A DNA stretch of 37,563 bases from Atopobium sp. (GTDB taxonomy: Bacteria; Actinomycetota; Coriobacteriia; Coriobacteriales; Atopobiaceae). Location of the stretch: the NCBI GenBank assembly GCA_022732885.1, contig JAIJTS010000014.1, positions 1-37,563 on the forward strand, read 5' to 3'. Positions 8,208 through 16,381 of the stretch are shown one piece after another (the stretch's first letter is position 1; each line of letters opens with the position of its first letter). Under the pieces are notes generated by a model, which ran no database searches, was not told the origin of the DNA, and saw only the letters and a list, made by a program, of their open reading frames with translations. A program made the translations under genes and the position numbers.

Positions 8208-9080
8208 TTACTCTTCACCAAAAGCAAAACGTACGAAGCTGACAATCTTAACCTCGTCGTCAACCTTCTTAGAAAGCTGCTTAGCGTACTCAGAAATAGT
8301 CAAATCTGGGTTCTTAACAAAAGCCTGCTCAGTAAGGACATACTCCTTGTAGTACTTCTCAAGACGTCCATAAGCCATCTTCTCCTGAATAGCCTCAGGC
8401 TTACCAGACTCAGCTGCCTGAGCCTTGTAGATGGAGAGCTCGTGGTCAACGATATCCTGTGGAACGTCTTCACGACGAGCAGCAACTGGAGCAGCTGCAG
8501 CTACCTGCATTGCAACATCGTGTGCGAAGTTCTTGAAGTCCTGAGACTCAGCAGTCTCTGGCTTGTTGAACTCAAAAGTAACAATGTCAGCAAGCTTGCC
8601 ACCAAGGTGGATATAGCTAGCAAGAGCGCCGTTTGCAGCCTCAACGCGCTGGAAACGAAGAACACGCATGTTCTCGCCGATGTTGTGGATCTTATCGGTA
8701 ATTGCCTCGTCAACAGTCTCATCACCAAGCTTAGCAGCCTTGAGTGCTTCAACATCAGCTGGGTTGCTCTCAACGACAACTGAAGCAAGCTCGCCAGCAA
8801 AACCGGTGAACTGTGGGTTAGTGCCAACAAAGTCAGTCTCGCAGGAAAGCTCAAGAATTGCACCAGTCTTGCCGTCTGGGCTAATAAAGGTAGCAATGGT
8901 GCCCTCGTTGGTGTCGCGGCCGGCGCGCTTAACTGCCTTAGCAACGCCCATGGTACGAAGGATGTCTACTGCCTTTTCAATATCGCCCTCAGCCTCAACG
9001 AGAGCCTTCTTGCACTCCATCATAGGAGAGCTGGTCATATCGCGAAGCTGCTTAACAAGTGCTGCGGTAATTTCTGCCAT
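8208..9080 (-). CDS. tsf: Elongation factor Ts
   Basis: Guanine nucleotide exchange factor for EF-Tu. The N-terminal UBA-like domain reads LRDMTSSPMMECKKALVEAE (the more usual form is TGAGMMDCKKAL), followed by the core GTIATFISPDGKTGAILELS and the CETDFV segment that contacts EF-Tu; a C-terminal module follows. Length 290 is normal for the long form. ATG start with GGGAGGA upstream. 56 bases after rpsB, without a terminator between, as in most bacteria; a strong terminator follows it. Confidence 0.98.
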   Translation of the reverse strand: MAEITAALVKQLRDMTSSPMMECKKALVEAEGDIEKAVDILRTMGVAKAVKRAGRDTNEGTIATFISPDGKTGAILELSCETDFVGTNPQFTGFAGELASVVVESNPADVEALKAAKLGDETVDEAITDKIHNIGENMRVLRFQRVEAANGALASYIHLGGKLADIVTFEFNKPETAESQDFKNFAHDVAMQVAAAAPVAARREDVPQDIVDHELSIYKAQAAESGKPEAIQEKMAYGRLEKYYKEYVLTEQAFVKNPDLTISEYAKQLSKKVDDEVKIVSFVRFAFGEE

Positions 9081-9136
9081 GTTTTCCTCCCAAAAAATCT
9101 ACTGAATAACTAAATTATTTGACCCGTTGCTAAGAG

Positions 9137-9877
9137 TTACTCAGCAGCTGGGGTCTCGGACTCAGCGCCCATCTCTTCAGCAGAAATCTGCTCCTTGCCG
9201 CTGCCTGCAAGAATTGCGTCTGCAGCAAGCTGGCACATAAGAGAAATGGAACGAATAGCATCGTCATTTGCAGGAATGCCGTAATCAACAACGTCTGGAT
9301 CAGAGTTGGTGTCAAGCAGGGAGACAACTGGGATGTGAAGACGGTTTGCCTCACGAATTGCGTTCTCCTCACGCTTAGAGTCAACAACAAAGAGAGCCTG
9401 TGGAAGAGAAGTCATATCACGGACGCCGCCGAGGTTAAGCTGAAGCTTCAGAAGCTCCTTGTTCTTAAGAGCCTGCTCCTTCTTAGGAAGAGTTGCCATA
9501 CGGCCATCCTCTACCATTGCCTCAAGCTCCTCAAGGCGCTTAATGCGGGAACGCATGGTGACAAAGTTGGTAAGCATACCGCCAAGCCAACGCTGGTTGA
9601 TATAGGGCATATTTGCACGAGCTGCCTCAGTAGCAATTGGCTCCTGAGCCTGCTTCTTGGTACCGACGAAGAGAACGCGGCCACCCTTAGATGCAATATT
9701 CTTAAGGAACGTATAAGCAGCGTCTGCACCAAGCATAGTCTGCTTAAGGTCAAGAATGTAAATACCGTTGCGCTCACCAAAGATGTATGGCTTCATCTTA
9801 GGGTTCCAACGACGAGTCTGGTGACCATAGTGGCAACCAGCATCCAGAAGAGTCTGAATAGTAATCTTTGCAGCCAT
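9137..9877 (-). CDS. rpsB: 30S ribosomal protein S2
   Basis: Small-subunit protein that joins late in 30S assembly. The N terminus MAAKITIQTLLDAGCHYGHQ, then TRRWNPKMKPYIFGERNGIYILD, and LGGMLTNF, match the family closely. I use ATG 9877 (246 residues), with GGAGG about 6 bases upstream; an in-frame ATG at 9889 has a second GGAGG about 10 bases upstream and would add MEAK. The C terminus is a short Glu/Ala-rich tail. Preceded by a structured leader of about 150 bases and a clear promoter (10034-10063). Confidence 0.97.
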   Translation of the reverse strand: MAAKITIQTLLDAGCHYGHQTRRWNPKMKPYIFGERNGIYILDLKQTMLGADAAYTFLKNIASKGGRVLFVGTKKQAQEPIATEAARANMPYINQRWLGGMLTNFVTMRSRIKRLEELEAMVEDGRMATLPKKEQALKNKELLKLQLNLGGVRDMTSLPQALFVVDSKREENAIREANRLHIPVVSLLDTNSDPDVVDYGIPANDDAIRSISLMCQLAADAILAGSGKEQISAEEMGAESETPAAE

Positions 9878-9929
9878 TTTTGCCTCCATTGGTTGTTCCT
9901 CCGTACGAGTTCAGACCTTGTTAAAACCA

Positions 9930-10026
9930 CCTAACACCTGGCTTAGCATTAGGCACCACGGTAAACAAGTAGTCGTACGTGCGATTTTGTGCTGTTTGGT
10001 AACAGCATGTTGTGCTTCTGCACAAC
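9930..10026 (-). promoter_or_regulatory. Structured rpsB mRNA leader
   Basis: The predicted transcript starts near 10027 and opens with two hairpins back to back: GTTGTGC/GCACAAC (10009-10026, loop of 4) and TGCTGTT/AACAGCA (9990-10007, loop of 4). A weaker pairing CCTAA/TTAGG spans 9930-9953. S2 leaders commonly mediate feedback by S2; that this one does so is inference. No resemblance to a specific known leader family was established. Confidence 0.5.
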
Positions 10027-10033
10027 TTTTGAA

Positions 10034-10063
10034 AGTATAGCAGGAAAACAAGGGCTACGTCTA
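10034..10063 (-). promoter_or_regulatory. Promoter of rpsB-tsf
   Basis: Minus strand: -35 TAGACG (10058-10063), 18-base spacer, extended -10 TGC-TATACT (hexamer at 10034-10039). It lies in the 270-base region between rpsB and the end of xerC (9878-10159), which holds no gene. Confidence 0.7.
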
Positions 10064-10159
10064 TAAAAAATTTAGACCATAACCTCTACAAATACCGTAT
10101 TACATTCAGATAACTTCCAAAGCAAAGAACGCACAAACCACAAGAACCATGAACGCAAC

Positions 10160-11086
10160 TTATTTTGATCTTGGATGAGCGGCTTTTGCAGCTTCCTTAA
10201 GTCTATCAACCGACAAATGAGTATAAACCTGCGTAGTTGAAAGCGACTCATGTCCCAAAAGCTCCTGCACAATGCGTAGGTCTGCTCCACCACCAAGAAG
10301 TTCTGTGGCATACGTATGTCTCATAGCATGCGGTGATAGAGAGCCGTCTAGTCCTGCAGCCACTAAATATGACGAGAAAACCTTGCGCAAAGAATCTGCG
10401 CTCATGTCATTTCCTCTGACAGAAATAAACAGGGCAGAATGAGCACGGCCTTTTTTATCTTTTAGCAAAAGCGTAGGACGAGAAGATCTTAAGTACTTTT
10501 TAAGCCACTCAATTGCTGACTCGTAAAGAGGAACAATCCGCTCTTTAGAGCCTTTACCAAAAAGACGCACTATTCCATTTTGCAAATCAATCTGATCGAG
10601 CTTAAGCGATGCTACCTCAGAAATACGAGCTCCCGTTGCATACAAAAAATCAAGAAATGCTCTGTCTCTAAGCCCTACCGCAGTTGAAACATCGCATGAT
10701 TCTAAAAGCTTATTAACATCAGAATCAGTCATAGTATGTGGAAGGTTTCGTGGTGCTCGAGGATTGCTGAGCGCAAGAGCAGGATCTGTAGCAATCAGCT
10801 TTTCTCGCTGCATCCATTTGTAAAAACCACGCAGTGCAGATAAGTGCCTATTTAATGTTTTAGCTGAATATTGAGCCTGTTTAAGATAGGCAAGATAAAG
10901 GCGAAGGTTTCTATGATCAACCTGAATTACCTCAACACCTTCCCTACTACACCACTGTTCAAATGCCAAAAGATCAGTCTGATATGACCTTAAGGTGTTC
11001 TCGGAAAGATTCCTAACCTTACGTAAATACTCAATAAATTGCTCAACGTGACTATTTTGCTCTCTAGAAATGGCCACGTTAATCAC
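10160..11086 (-). CDS. xerC: Tyrosine recombinase XerC-like
   Basis: Site-specific recombinase that resolves chromosome dimers at dif. The N-terminal SAM-like core-binding domain (residues 10-95) precedes the catalytic domain with Arg154 (TGARISEV), Lys179 (GKGSKERIVP), His253 and Arg256 (SPHAMRHTYA), His279 (LLGHESL) and nucleophile Tyr288 (TQVYTHLS); all are present. Length 308 is normal. The GTG start overlaps the trmFO stop by 8 bases; a second GTG 9 bases later is possible, and neither has a strong ribosome site. XerC rather than XerD is inferred from the trmFO-xerC neighbourhood, also found in Bacillus. Confidence 0.92.
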   Translation of the reverse strand: MINVAISREQNSHVEQFIEYLRKVRNLSENTLRSYQTDLLAFEQWCSREGVEVIQVDHRNLRLYLAYLKQAQYSAKTLNRHLSALRGFYKWMQREKLIATDPALALSNPRAPRNLPHTMTDSDVNKLLESCDVSTAVGLRDRAFLDFLYATGARISEVASLKLDQIDLQNGIVRLFGKGSKERIVPLYESAIEWLKKYLRSSRPTLLLKDKKGRAHSALFISVRGNDMSADSLRKVFSSYLVAAGLDGSLSPHAMRHTYATELLGGGADLRIVQELLGHESLSTTQVYTHLSVDRLKEAAKAAHPRSK

Positions 11087-12413
11087 GCTTTACGCAATCA
11101 AACAGTTCCGGACGAGAAGCAATATAGTCATCAAAATCTTTATGGGCACGCTCTGACATCTTCTGACGACGCTCATCTTTTCTTTTAATATGCTCATCCA
11201 ACGGCTCAAAGATTCCAAAATTGACGTGCATGGGCTGATAATCTTTGGTATTAGGGTTTGTTGCATAACCCACAAGAGAACCAAACGAAGTTGTTAAAGG
11301 AAGCTTAACTGCCTTTTTGCCTAACAGTCGTGCATACATGTTCAGCGCAGCAAACAACCCAGAAGCAATCGCTTCAACATAGCCTTCTGTACCAGTAATT
11401 TGACCTGCAAGAATAGTAAAAGTTCCCGGAATTCCAAACGAGCCATCAAGGGCATGAGGAGAATCAACAAAAGAATTTCTGTGCATGACGCCGTAGCGAA
11501 CAAACTCAGCGTTCTTTAGTCCTGGAATAAGCGTAAATACGCGTTTTTGCTCTCCCCAGGTAAGGTTTGTCTGAAAACCAACAAGGTTAAATGCTGTTTT
11601 AGCTGCATTTTCTGCCCTCAGCTGAACTGCTGCCCAGGGACGTTTGCCTGTTCTGGGATCAACAAGTCCTACAGGTTTTAGTGCTCCAAACCTAATTGAA
11701 TCATGTCCTGTCCTTACCACTTCCTCAATAGGCTGACAAGCTTGGAACAAATCAGACTGCTCAAAATCGTGACCAATAACACGCTTAGCGGCGAGTAATT
11801 CATCTACAAAAGTGTCATATTCCTCTTTATTCATGGGGCAATTGAGATAATCACCAATTCCCAAATCCTCATAACGAGATTGTGAGAATGCAATTGAATG
11901 GTCAATTGATTCATAAGAGACGATAGGCGCCGCTGCATCAAAAAACGACATCCTGTTAGTTCCAACACGCTTTGAAATTGCCTCGTATAAGCTATCAGAA
12001 CACAAAGGTCCTGCGGCGATAACCGTTGGCTTATCAGATAACTCTGTAACCTCTGCATGAGTTACCGTGATATTTGGATGATTTTTAATCTTCTCAGTAA
12101 CAGCCTTTGAAAACTCTTCTCTATTTACTGCAAGTGCACCACCTGCGGGAACAGAGTTTTCTTCTGCTATACGAAGCAAAAAACTGCCCATCTTTTTAAG
12201 CTCAGACTTTAAAATTCCAGCTGCAGAATCTTCCTTGGTTGACTTTAGAGAATTGGAACAGACCAGTTCAGCAAACATATCTGTGTGGTGTGCCGGAGAA
12301 GAAACAACAGGACGCTGCTCAATGAGCTCTACAGAAATACCTCGAGAAGCAAGCTGTAGCGCACATTCACTTCCAGCTAAGCCAGCGCCTACCACAGTAA
12401 CTTTTTGCGACAT
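11079..12413 (-). CDS. trmFO: Methylenetetrahydrofolate--tRNA-(uracil-54-C5)-methyltransferase
   Basis: FAD- and folate-dependent enzyme that makes ribothymidine-54 in the tRNA T loop. The N-terminal FAD motif is GAGLAGSECALQLASRG (residues 8-24), followed by AELVCSNSLKS with the conserved Cys, GALKPVGLVDPRTGKRP, and the C-terminal GTFTILAGQITGTEGYVEA. 444 residues is typical. ATG start; 17 bases separate it from the dprA stop. In Bacillus topA lies between dprA and trmFO; here that gene is absent. Confidence 0.96.
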   Translation of the reverse strand: MSQKVTVVGAGLAGSECALQLASRGISVELIEQRPVVSSPAHHTDMFAELVCSNSLKSTKEDSAAGILKSELKKMGSFLLRIAEENSVPAGGALAVNREEFSKAVTEKIKNHPNITVTHAEVTELSDKPTVIAAGPLCSDSLYEAISKRVGTNRMSFFDAAAPIVSYESIDHSIAFSQSRYEDLGIGDYLNCPMNKEEYDTFVDELLAAKRVIGHDFEQSDLFQACQPIEEVVRTGHDSIRFGALKPVGLVDPRTGKRPWAAVQLRAENAAKTAFNLVGFQTNLTWGEQKRVFTLIPGLKNAEFVRYGVMHRNSFVDSPHALDGSFGIPGTFTILAGQITGTEGYVEAIASGLFAALNMYARLLGKKAVKLPLTTSFGSLVGYATNPNTKDYQPMHVNFGIFEPLDEHIKRKDERRQKMSERAHKDFDDYIASRPELFDCVKRD

Positions 12414-12430
12414 AGTTCACCCATCACACA

Positions 12431-13306
12431 CTACGAATTCAAATAAAACTCCTTAGAAGGAGTATACCTTCCATCCGGTAATCTTTTTACCATTCCACGA
12501 GCTTCATAATCAGTTAGAGAATTAAGCACAGTAAGTACGTTTTCTGAGAGCCTCCAAGCAAGCTCTTCAGGTCTTGAAGGAGAAGCCATAAGCGCAGATA
12601 AAAGTGGCGTTAACTTTCTCTCTTTCTTTATTTGTTCCTGCACCAAGCAATCGAAATCTAAAGAAATTGCAATGCCCAATGACGTCTCATCAGGAATAAT
12701 TTGAGCACCTTCAGAGATGAGTCTATTGGTACCAGCAGAAGCCGGAGAAAAGATAGATCCAGGTATTGCATAAATGGTTTTACCAAGAGAGTTAGCAAAT
12801 TCAGCAGTGCTCATAGTGCCTGAACAAAGCCCTGCTTCCGTAACCAATAGGACTTTACCCAATGCAGCAATTACCGCGTTTCTTCTAGGAAACGCATAGC
12901 GTCTTGGCGGCGTGCCCCATTCATCCAAAGAAATGACTGCTCCCCTTCCTTCTCGAGCTGCCTCAAAAAGCTCTGAAGAGGTGGTTGGATATGTCACGTC
13001 AGCACCACAGCCTGCTACTACTACAGTCTTTCCACCAGCATTAAGCGCAGCCATACCCGCCGTATAATCGCAGCCAAGTGCTCCTCCGGATACCACAACA
13101 ATATTGTTATCGGCAGCACATCTGCCAGCCATTTCTGCAATTGCCATGCCGTATGGAGTGGCTCTTCGAGCCCCAATTACAGACATACAAGGTTGCTTCA
13201 AAACGCTTCTATCCCCCATTCCATAGATTACTTTAGGTGGATGATTGAGCAGCAATAGCTCTTTTGGATAGTCTGCATCTTCTGATGAAATCTCCCATCT
13301 CTCCAT
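12431..13306 (-). CDS. dprA: DNA-processing protein DprA
   Basis: Binds incoming single-stranded DNA and loads RecA during transformation. The Rossmann-like core is seen: SVIGARRATPYG (about residues 42-53), VVSGGALGCDYTAGMAALNAGGKT, GCGADVTYP, RYAFPRRNAVIAAL, SGTMSTAEFANSLGK and IPGSIFSPASAGTNRLISEGA. A short C-terminal winged-helix-like segment (LAWRLSENVLTVLNSLTDYEARGMV) follows. 291 residues, without the N-terminal SAM domain found in longer DprA proteins. The usual RNRI reads RNAV here. ATG with GGAG upstream, two bases after comM. Its neighbour comM also acts on transforming DNA. Confidence 0.93.
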   Translation of the reverse strand: MERWEISSEDADYPKELLLLNHPPKVIYGMGDRSVLKQPCMSVIGARRATPYGMAIAEMAGRCAADNNIVVVSGGALGCDYTAGMAALNAGGKTVVVAGCGADVTYPTTSSELFEAAREGRGAVISLDEWGTPPRRYAFPRRNAVIAALGKVLLVTEAGLCSGTMSTAEFANSLGKTIYAIPGSIFSPASAGTNRLISEGAQIIPDETSLGIAISLDFDCLVQEQIKKERKLTPLLSALMASPSRPEELAWRLSENVLTVLNSLTDYEARGMVKRLPDGRYTPSKEFYLNS

Positions 13307-13308
13307 TA

Positions 13309-14805
13309 CTACTCCACAGAACGAGACCTATAGGCAACTGCCTCAGATACGTCGTCTTTTGTCACTTTTTCATGGTGGGCAATATCTGCGATAGTTCTAG
13401 CAACTCTGCAGGTACGAGTTATTGCCCTGCCTCCTAAATGAAGTCCGCGAGCAAATCTATGAAGCAGCTGTAATGCCGGCTCATCAAAACTTTCCACGTA
13501 TTTTTGGCGAGAAGAACTTTCTATTCCACGGGTTTCTCGCCAAGAAGCAAAGTCTCTACCAGAGACAACAAGCGAGCGCATACCTGCAGAAGTGAGTCCT
13601 AACTCACCCTGAATTACTCGATCAGAAGATGGACGAGCCACATCACACACAATTTCTATTCGATCCATTAGTGGACCTCCAATTTTTGATTGATAAGTAG
13701 AAATCTTTCCTGGAGAGCATTTGCAGGTATGTGTTTTATCTCCAAGGTAGCCGCAAGGACAGGGATTAGCAGCCGCAATAAGTTGAAACTGAGATGGAAA
13801 CTTATAGATGCCATCAACGCGTGCTAGACGAACATATCCGTCTTCGATGGGCTGGCGTAAAACTTGCAATGTATTAGAAGCAAATTCAGGTAACTCATCT
13901 AAAAAGAGCACCCCTTTGTGAGCAAGAGAAATCTCACCTGGGATGACAGGTCTGCCACCTCCAATTATGCCCGCTACAGAAGCTGAGTGATGTGGAGATC
14001 TAAATGGTCTTACACCCGCTTGAATAGAATCTGTTTCGCATCCAGCTACAGAATGGATAAGCAACACCTCATCTCGCTCTTCTTTAGAGAGCTCTGGGAG
14101 GATAGTTGGGATTCTTTTTGCAAGCATAGTTTTACCTGCGCCTGGCGGGCCAATCATCAGCATTCCCAGGTTTCCTGTGGCTGCGATTACGATTGCTCGT
14201 TTGACTAATTCCTGGTCAATCACTTCTTCAAAGTCTAAATTCTCGCTAACCATTGTTGTTTCAACAGTCTGCTTTTGCTGAGTTAACGGTCTACAGAAAG
14301 ATTGATCTCTTAAGCTCAGGTTAAGCAATGATTGAATTCCAATTACATGACTCCAATCAGAACCAAATAAATTGCAATCTGAAGAAGAAATGAGCTTCAT
14401 TCCCAGCTTCTTAGCAAGCATTGCATACGCTGCCATGCCTCTTACAGAAGAGATTTTGCCGTTTAAAGAGAGCTCACCGACAAAAAGCCTGTTATGAACA
14501 ATCTCTTGAGGAATCTGACCAGTAGCTGCAAGAATGGCAACAGCTATAGGCAAATCAAATCCAGTACCTGTCTTTTTTATATCAGCAGGCGTCAAATTGA
14601 TTGTTACCAATAATCGAGGAATGGTAAATCCAGCAGCTTTTAATGCGCAGCGCACGCGAGAGCGAGATTCCATGATAGAGCTATCGGGCATGCCCACAAT
14701 GCTTATTCCAGGTATTCCGCTTGAAATACTCACCTCAACATCTACGGGTATTGCTTCAATTCCTCTAAGGGTTGCTGTATGAACGCAAATAGCTGCTTGA
14801 CTCAT
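13309..14805 (-). CDS. comM: ComM/YifB-family Mg-chelatase-like AAA+ helicase
   Basis: Hexameric AAA+ protein; in naturally competent bacteria ComM is a branch-migration helicase that extends recombination of imported DNA. Visible are the N-terminal Lon-protease-like domain (residues 1-170), Walker A GPPGAGKTMLAK (about 217-228), Walker B GVLFLDELPEF, sensor ANPCPCGYLGD followed by a CxC pair, and the C-terminal Mg-chelatase domain. 498 residues is normal. The ATG overlaps the yraN stop (ATGA). The gene contains a perfect inverted pair of the over-represented TTGGCGAGAA word (13504-13543). Confidence 0.94.
   Translation of the reverse strand: MSQAAICVHTATLRGIEAIPVDVEVSISSGIPGISIVGMPDSSIMESRSRVRCALKAAGFTIPRLLVTINLTPADIKKTGTGFDLPIAVAILAATGQIPQEIVHNRLFVGELSLNGKISSVRGMAAYAMLAKKLGMKLISSSDCNLFGSDWSHVIGIQSLLNLSLRDQSFCRPLTQQKQTVETTMVSENLDFEEVIDQELVKRAIVIAATGNLGMLMIGPPGAGKTMLAKRIPTILPELSKEERDEVLLIHSVAGCETDSIQAGVRPFRSPHHSASVAGIIGGGRPVIPGEISLAHKGVLFLDELPEFASNTLQVLRQPIEDGYVRLARVDGIYKFPSQFQLIAAANPCPCGYLGDKTHTCKCSPGKISTYQSKIGGPLMDRIEIVCDVARPSSDRVIQGELGLTSAGMRSLVVSGRDFASWRETRGIESSSRQKYVESFDEPALQLLHRFARGLHLGGRAITRTCRVARTIADIAHHEKVTKDDVSEAVAYRSRSVE
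13504..13543. repeat. Inverted pair of TTGGCGAGAA inside comM
   Basis: TTGGCGAGAA at 13504-13513 and its exact reverse complement at 13534-13543, with a 20-base spacer. The two copies are read in different codon frames (SSRQ and WRET), so protein constraint does not explain the pair. The word is over-represented across the window (see findings). Confidence 0.75.
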
Positions 14806-15320
14806 TGTTCATCCCAGCTAAATGCTCCAATTAAATGTCTCAGACTTGCTGTACTTGGAGCCACCAAATTGATAGCAACAACATCAAATCTAATAGAGGT
14901 AAGTGCTGGGTGAAGTGCTGTATACATAAGCGCAAGCGTTCTGTATTTTTCCTGCTTTGCTCTATTTACGGCCAGTTCAGGCATTATGCTATCGTCTTTA
15001 TCTAAGATACGCCTAGTCTTTACCTCAACAAGCACAACGTTATTGCCATCTTGAGCAACAATATCAACCTCACCAACCTGACAAGTCCAGTTAGTTTGGA
15101 TAATCTTGTAGCCTCTTTTGATGAGATATTTAGCGGCAATTTCCTCGCCTTTCTCGCCAATTTGACGAGAAGACATTTCTTCGAGCGGAATTTTACTTTC
15201 TTGTGAGTCGTTCTCTGAAGAAACCTTATCTTGAGTTTTTGGTTGTTTCTTTGATAAAGACTGCTCCTCCGCCTTTTTGGACATAGTACCTAAATCCTTA
15301 CTTACATCTTTCTTGCTCAT
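14802..15320 (-). CDS. YraN family (UPF0102) endonuclease-like protein
   Basis: Small protein with a Holliday-junction-resolvase/restriction-endonuclease-like fold; its role is not well established. The domain begins at SSRQIGEKGEEIAAKYLIKRGYKII, followed by GEVDIVAQDGNNVVLVEVKTR, which contains the E-x(n)-D-x(n)-ExK pattern of that fold, and FDVVAI. 172 residues versus about 120 for the family: the first 55 are a Lys/Ser/Glu-rich, probably disordered extension. The start is ATG 15320 with AAGGAG just upstream; that ribosome site sits in the arm of a 7-bp hairpin. Leads the operon with comM, dprA, trmFO and xerC. Confidence 0.88.
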   Translation of the reverse strand: MSKKDVSKDLGTMSKKAEEQSLSKKQPKTQDKVSSENDSQESKIPLEEMSSRQIGEKGEEIAAKYLIKRGYKIIQTNWTCQVGEVDIVAQDGNNVVLVEVKTRRILDKDDSIMPELAVNRAKQEKYRTLALMYTALHPALTSIRFDVVAINLVAPSTASLRHLIGAFSWDEQ

Positions 15321-15321
15321 G

Positions 15322-15345
15322 ACTCTCCTTTCGTTATGGGAGAGT
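15322..15345 (-). promoter_or_regulatory. Hairpin covering the yraN ribosome binding site
   Basis: Minus strand: ACTCTCC (15339-15345) pairs perfectly with GGAGAGT (15322-15328) across a 10-base loop. The GGAG is the yraN ribosome site, one base from the end of the stem and four bases from the ATG. When folded it should reduce initiation on the first gene of the yraN-comM-dprA-trmFO-xerC operon. Inference. Confidence 0.55.
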
Positions 15346-15451
15346 TCAGTTTGCAGAAGCAATTTGTCACTAACTTGACTTTTCTTTATCAAAAAGACGT
15401 AACTTTTCTGACGATAATAAAAAGATTTATGGTGCATATGTACCTGTACAG

Positions 15452-15487
15452 AAAAAAGCCCGTTCAATCCTCTTGAAATGAACGGGC
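15452..15487 (-). terminator. Intrinsic terminator after rnhB
   Basis: Minus strand: 9-bp stem GCCCGTTCA/TGAACGGGC with a 12-base loop and six Ts, about 50 bases after the rnhB stop. It separates rnhB from yraN. Confidence 0.9.
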
Positions 15488-15533
15488 GCATATCTGTATG
15501 TGAAAATTAAGCTACTTGTTTAAATTAAGTGTA

Positions 15534-16307
15534 CTAAAACAGTCTTTGCGTCTTAACAAAGTTTCCACAAAACGACGCACGATGTATAGGAGAAAGTCCC
15601 ATCTCACCAATGGCTTCAATATGTTCAGCAGAGGCGTAGCCTTTACATTCAGCCAGATGATAGCCAGGATATTCTTCGTCATAAGCCACCATAAGAGAGT
15701 CTCTAGTTACCTTTGCCACAATTGAAGCGGCGGCTATAGATGCAATTCGAGCATCACCTTTAACAAGAGTCTTCTCTTTAGGATGGATATGCATGGGATT
15801 ACCATCTATCAACACGCAGTCAGGCTCAATACCTGTGTTTTTGACAGCCTGCAGCATAGCGTCTCTTAGACACTGTGCCATACCAACTTCATCAATTCTT
15901 TGAGGTGCAATATGAGCAATACCAATTGCTGTAGCAACTTCTTGAATTTGCTCAGCAAGAATCTCACGCTTTGTTGCAGTCAGTTTTTTGGAATCATTAA
16001 GTCCATAGATGATTGGAGCGTCTGGCAAACATACCGCACAAACCGTTAAAGGGCCAGCGACAGAGCCTCTGCCAACCTCATCAACACCAACAACAAGTCC
16101 GCCGCCAGAAAGCTCCTTCTGAAAGCGATACATTTCTTCTACACGGGTCTTCTCGGCATGCTCTTTTTCAATGCGTTTTTTAGCTGATTCTAAAGCCTTA
16201 ATAACTTGTTTACGAGGATCTTCACTATAACGAGCTATAAGCTCGTAAACCTCAGCCTCTGGAGCATCACTTAAACGAGCAATTATGTCTTTAGCAGAAT
16301 CAGCCAT
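15534..16307 (-). CDS. rnhB: Ribonuclease HII
   Basis: Removes ribonucleotides and RNA primers from DNA. Active-site acidic residues Asp76 and Glu77 lie in GVDEVGRGSVAGP; further conserved parts are LNDSKKL, the LIDGN acidic site, and AASIVAKVTRD. The first 70 residues form the extra N-terminal helical domain known from Bacillus RNase HII. 257 residues from ATG 16307, chosen because GGAG lies 5 bases upstream; a GTG at 16325 lacks a site. It follows the rplS terminator, so it is probably transcribed by read-through. Confidence 0.96.
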   Translation of the reverse strand: MADSAKDIIARLSDAPEAEVYELIARYSEDPRKQVIKALESAKKRIEKEHAEKTRVEEMYRFQKELSGGGLVVGVDEVGRGSVAGPLTVCAVCLPDAPIIYGLNDSKKLTATKREILAEQIQEVATAIGIAHIAPQRIDEVGMAQCLRDAMLQAVKNTGIEPDCVLIDGNPMHIHPKEKTLVKGDARIASIAAASIVAKVTRDSLMVAYDEEYPGYHLAECKGYASAEHIEAIGEMGLSPIHRASFCGNFVKTQRLF

Positions 16308-16337
16308 GTTTTCTCCAAACCACACGACTATGGTACT

Positions 16338-16362
16338 AAAAAAGCCGCCCGAAGGCGGCTTT
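16338..16362 (-). terminator. Intrinsic terminator after rplS
   Basis: Minus strand: AAAGCCGCC TTCG GGCGGC followed by six Ts; a UUCG tetraloop caps a 6-bp GC stem extended by A-T pairs. Located 20 bases after the rplS stop. Confidence 0.95.
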
Positions 16363-16381
16363 AAAGAGCATATGAAGTTGA

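Noticed and set aside
10061..10077. GTCTA/TAGAC inverted repeat after xerC as a terminator
   Set aside because: Stem of 5 bp, AT-only loop and no following T run in the right place; it overlaps the rpsB -35.
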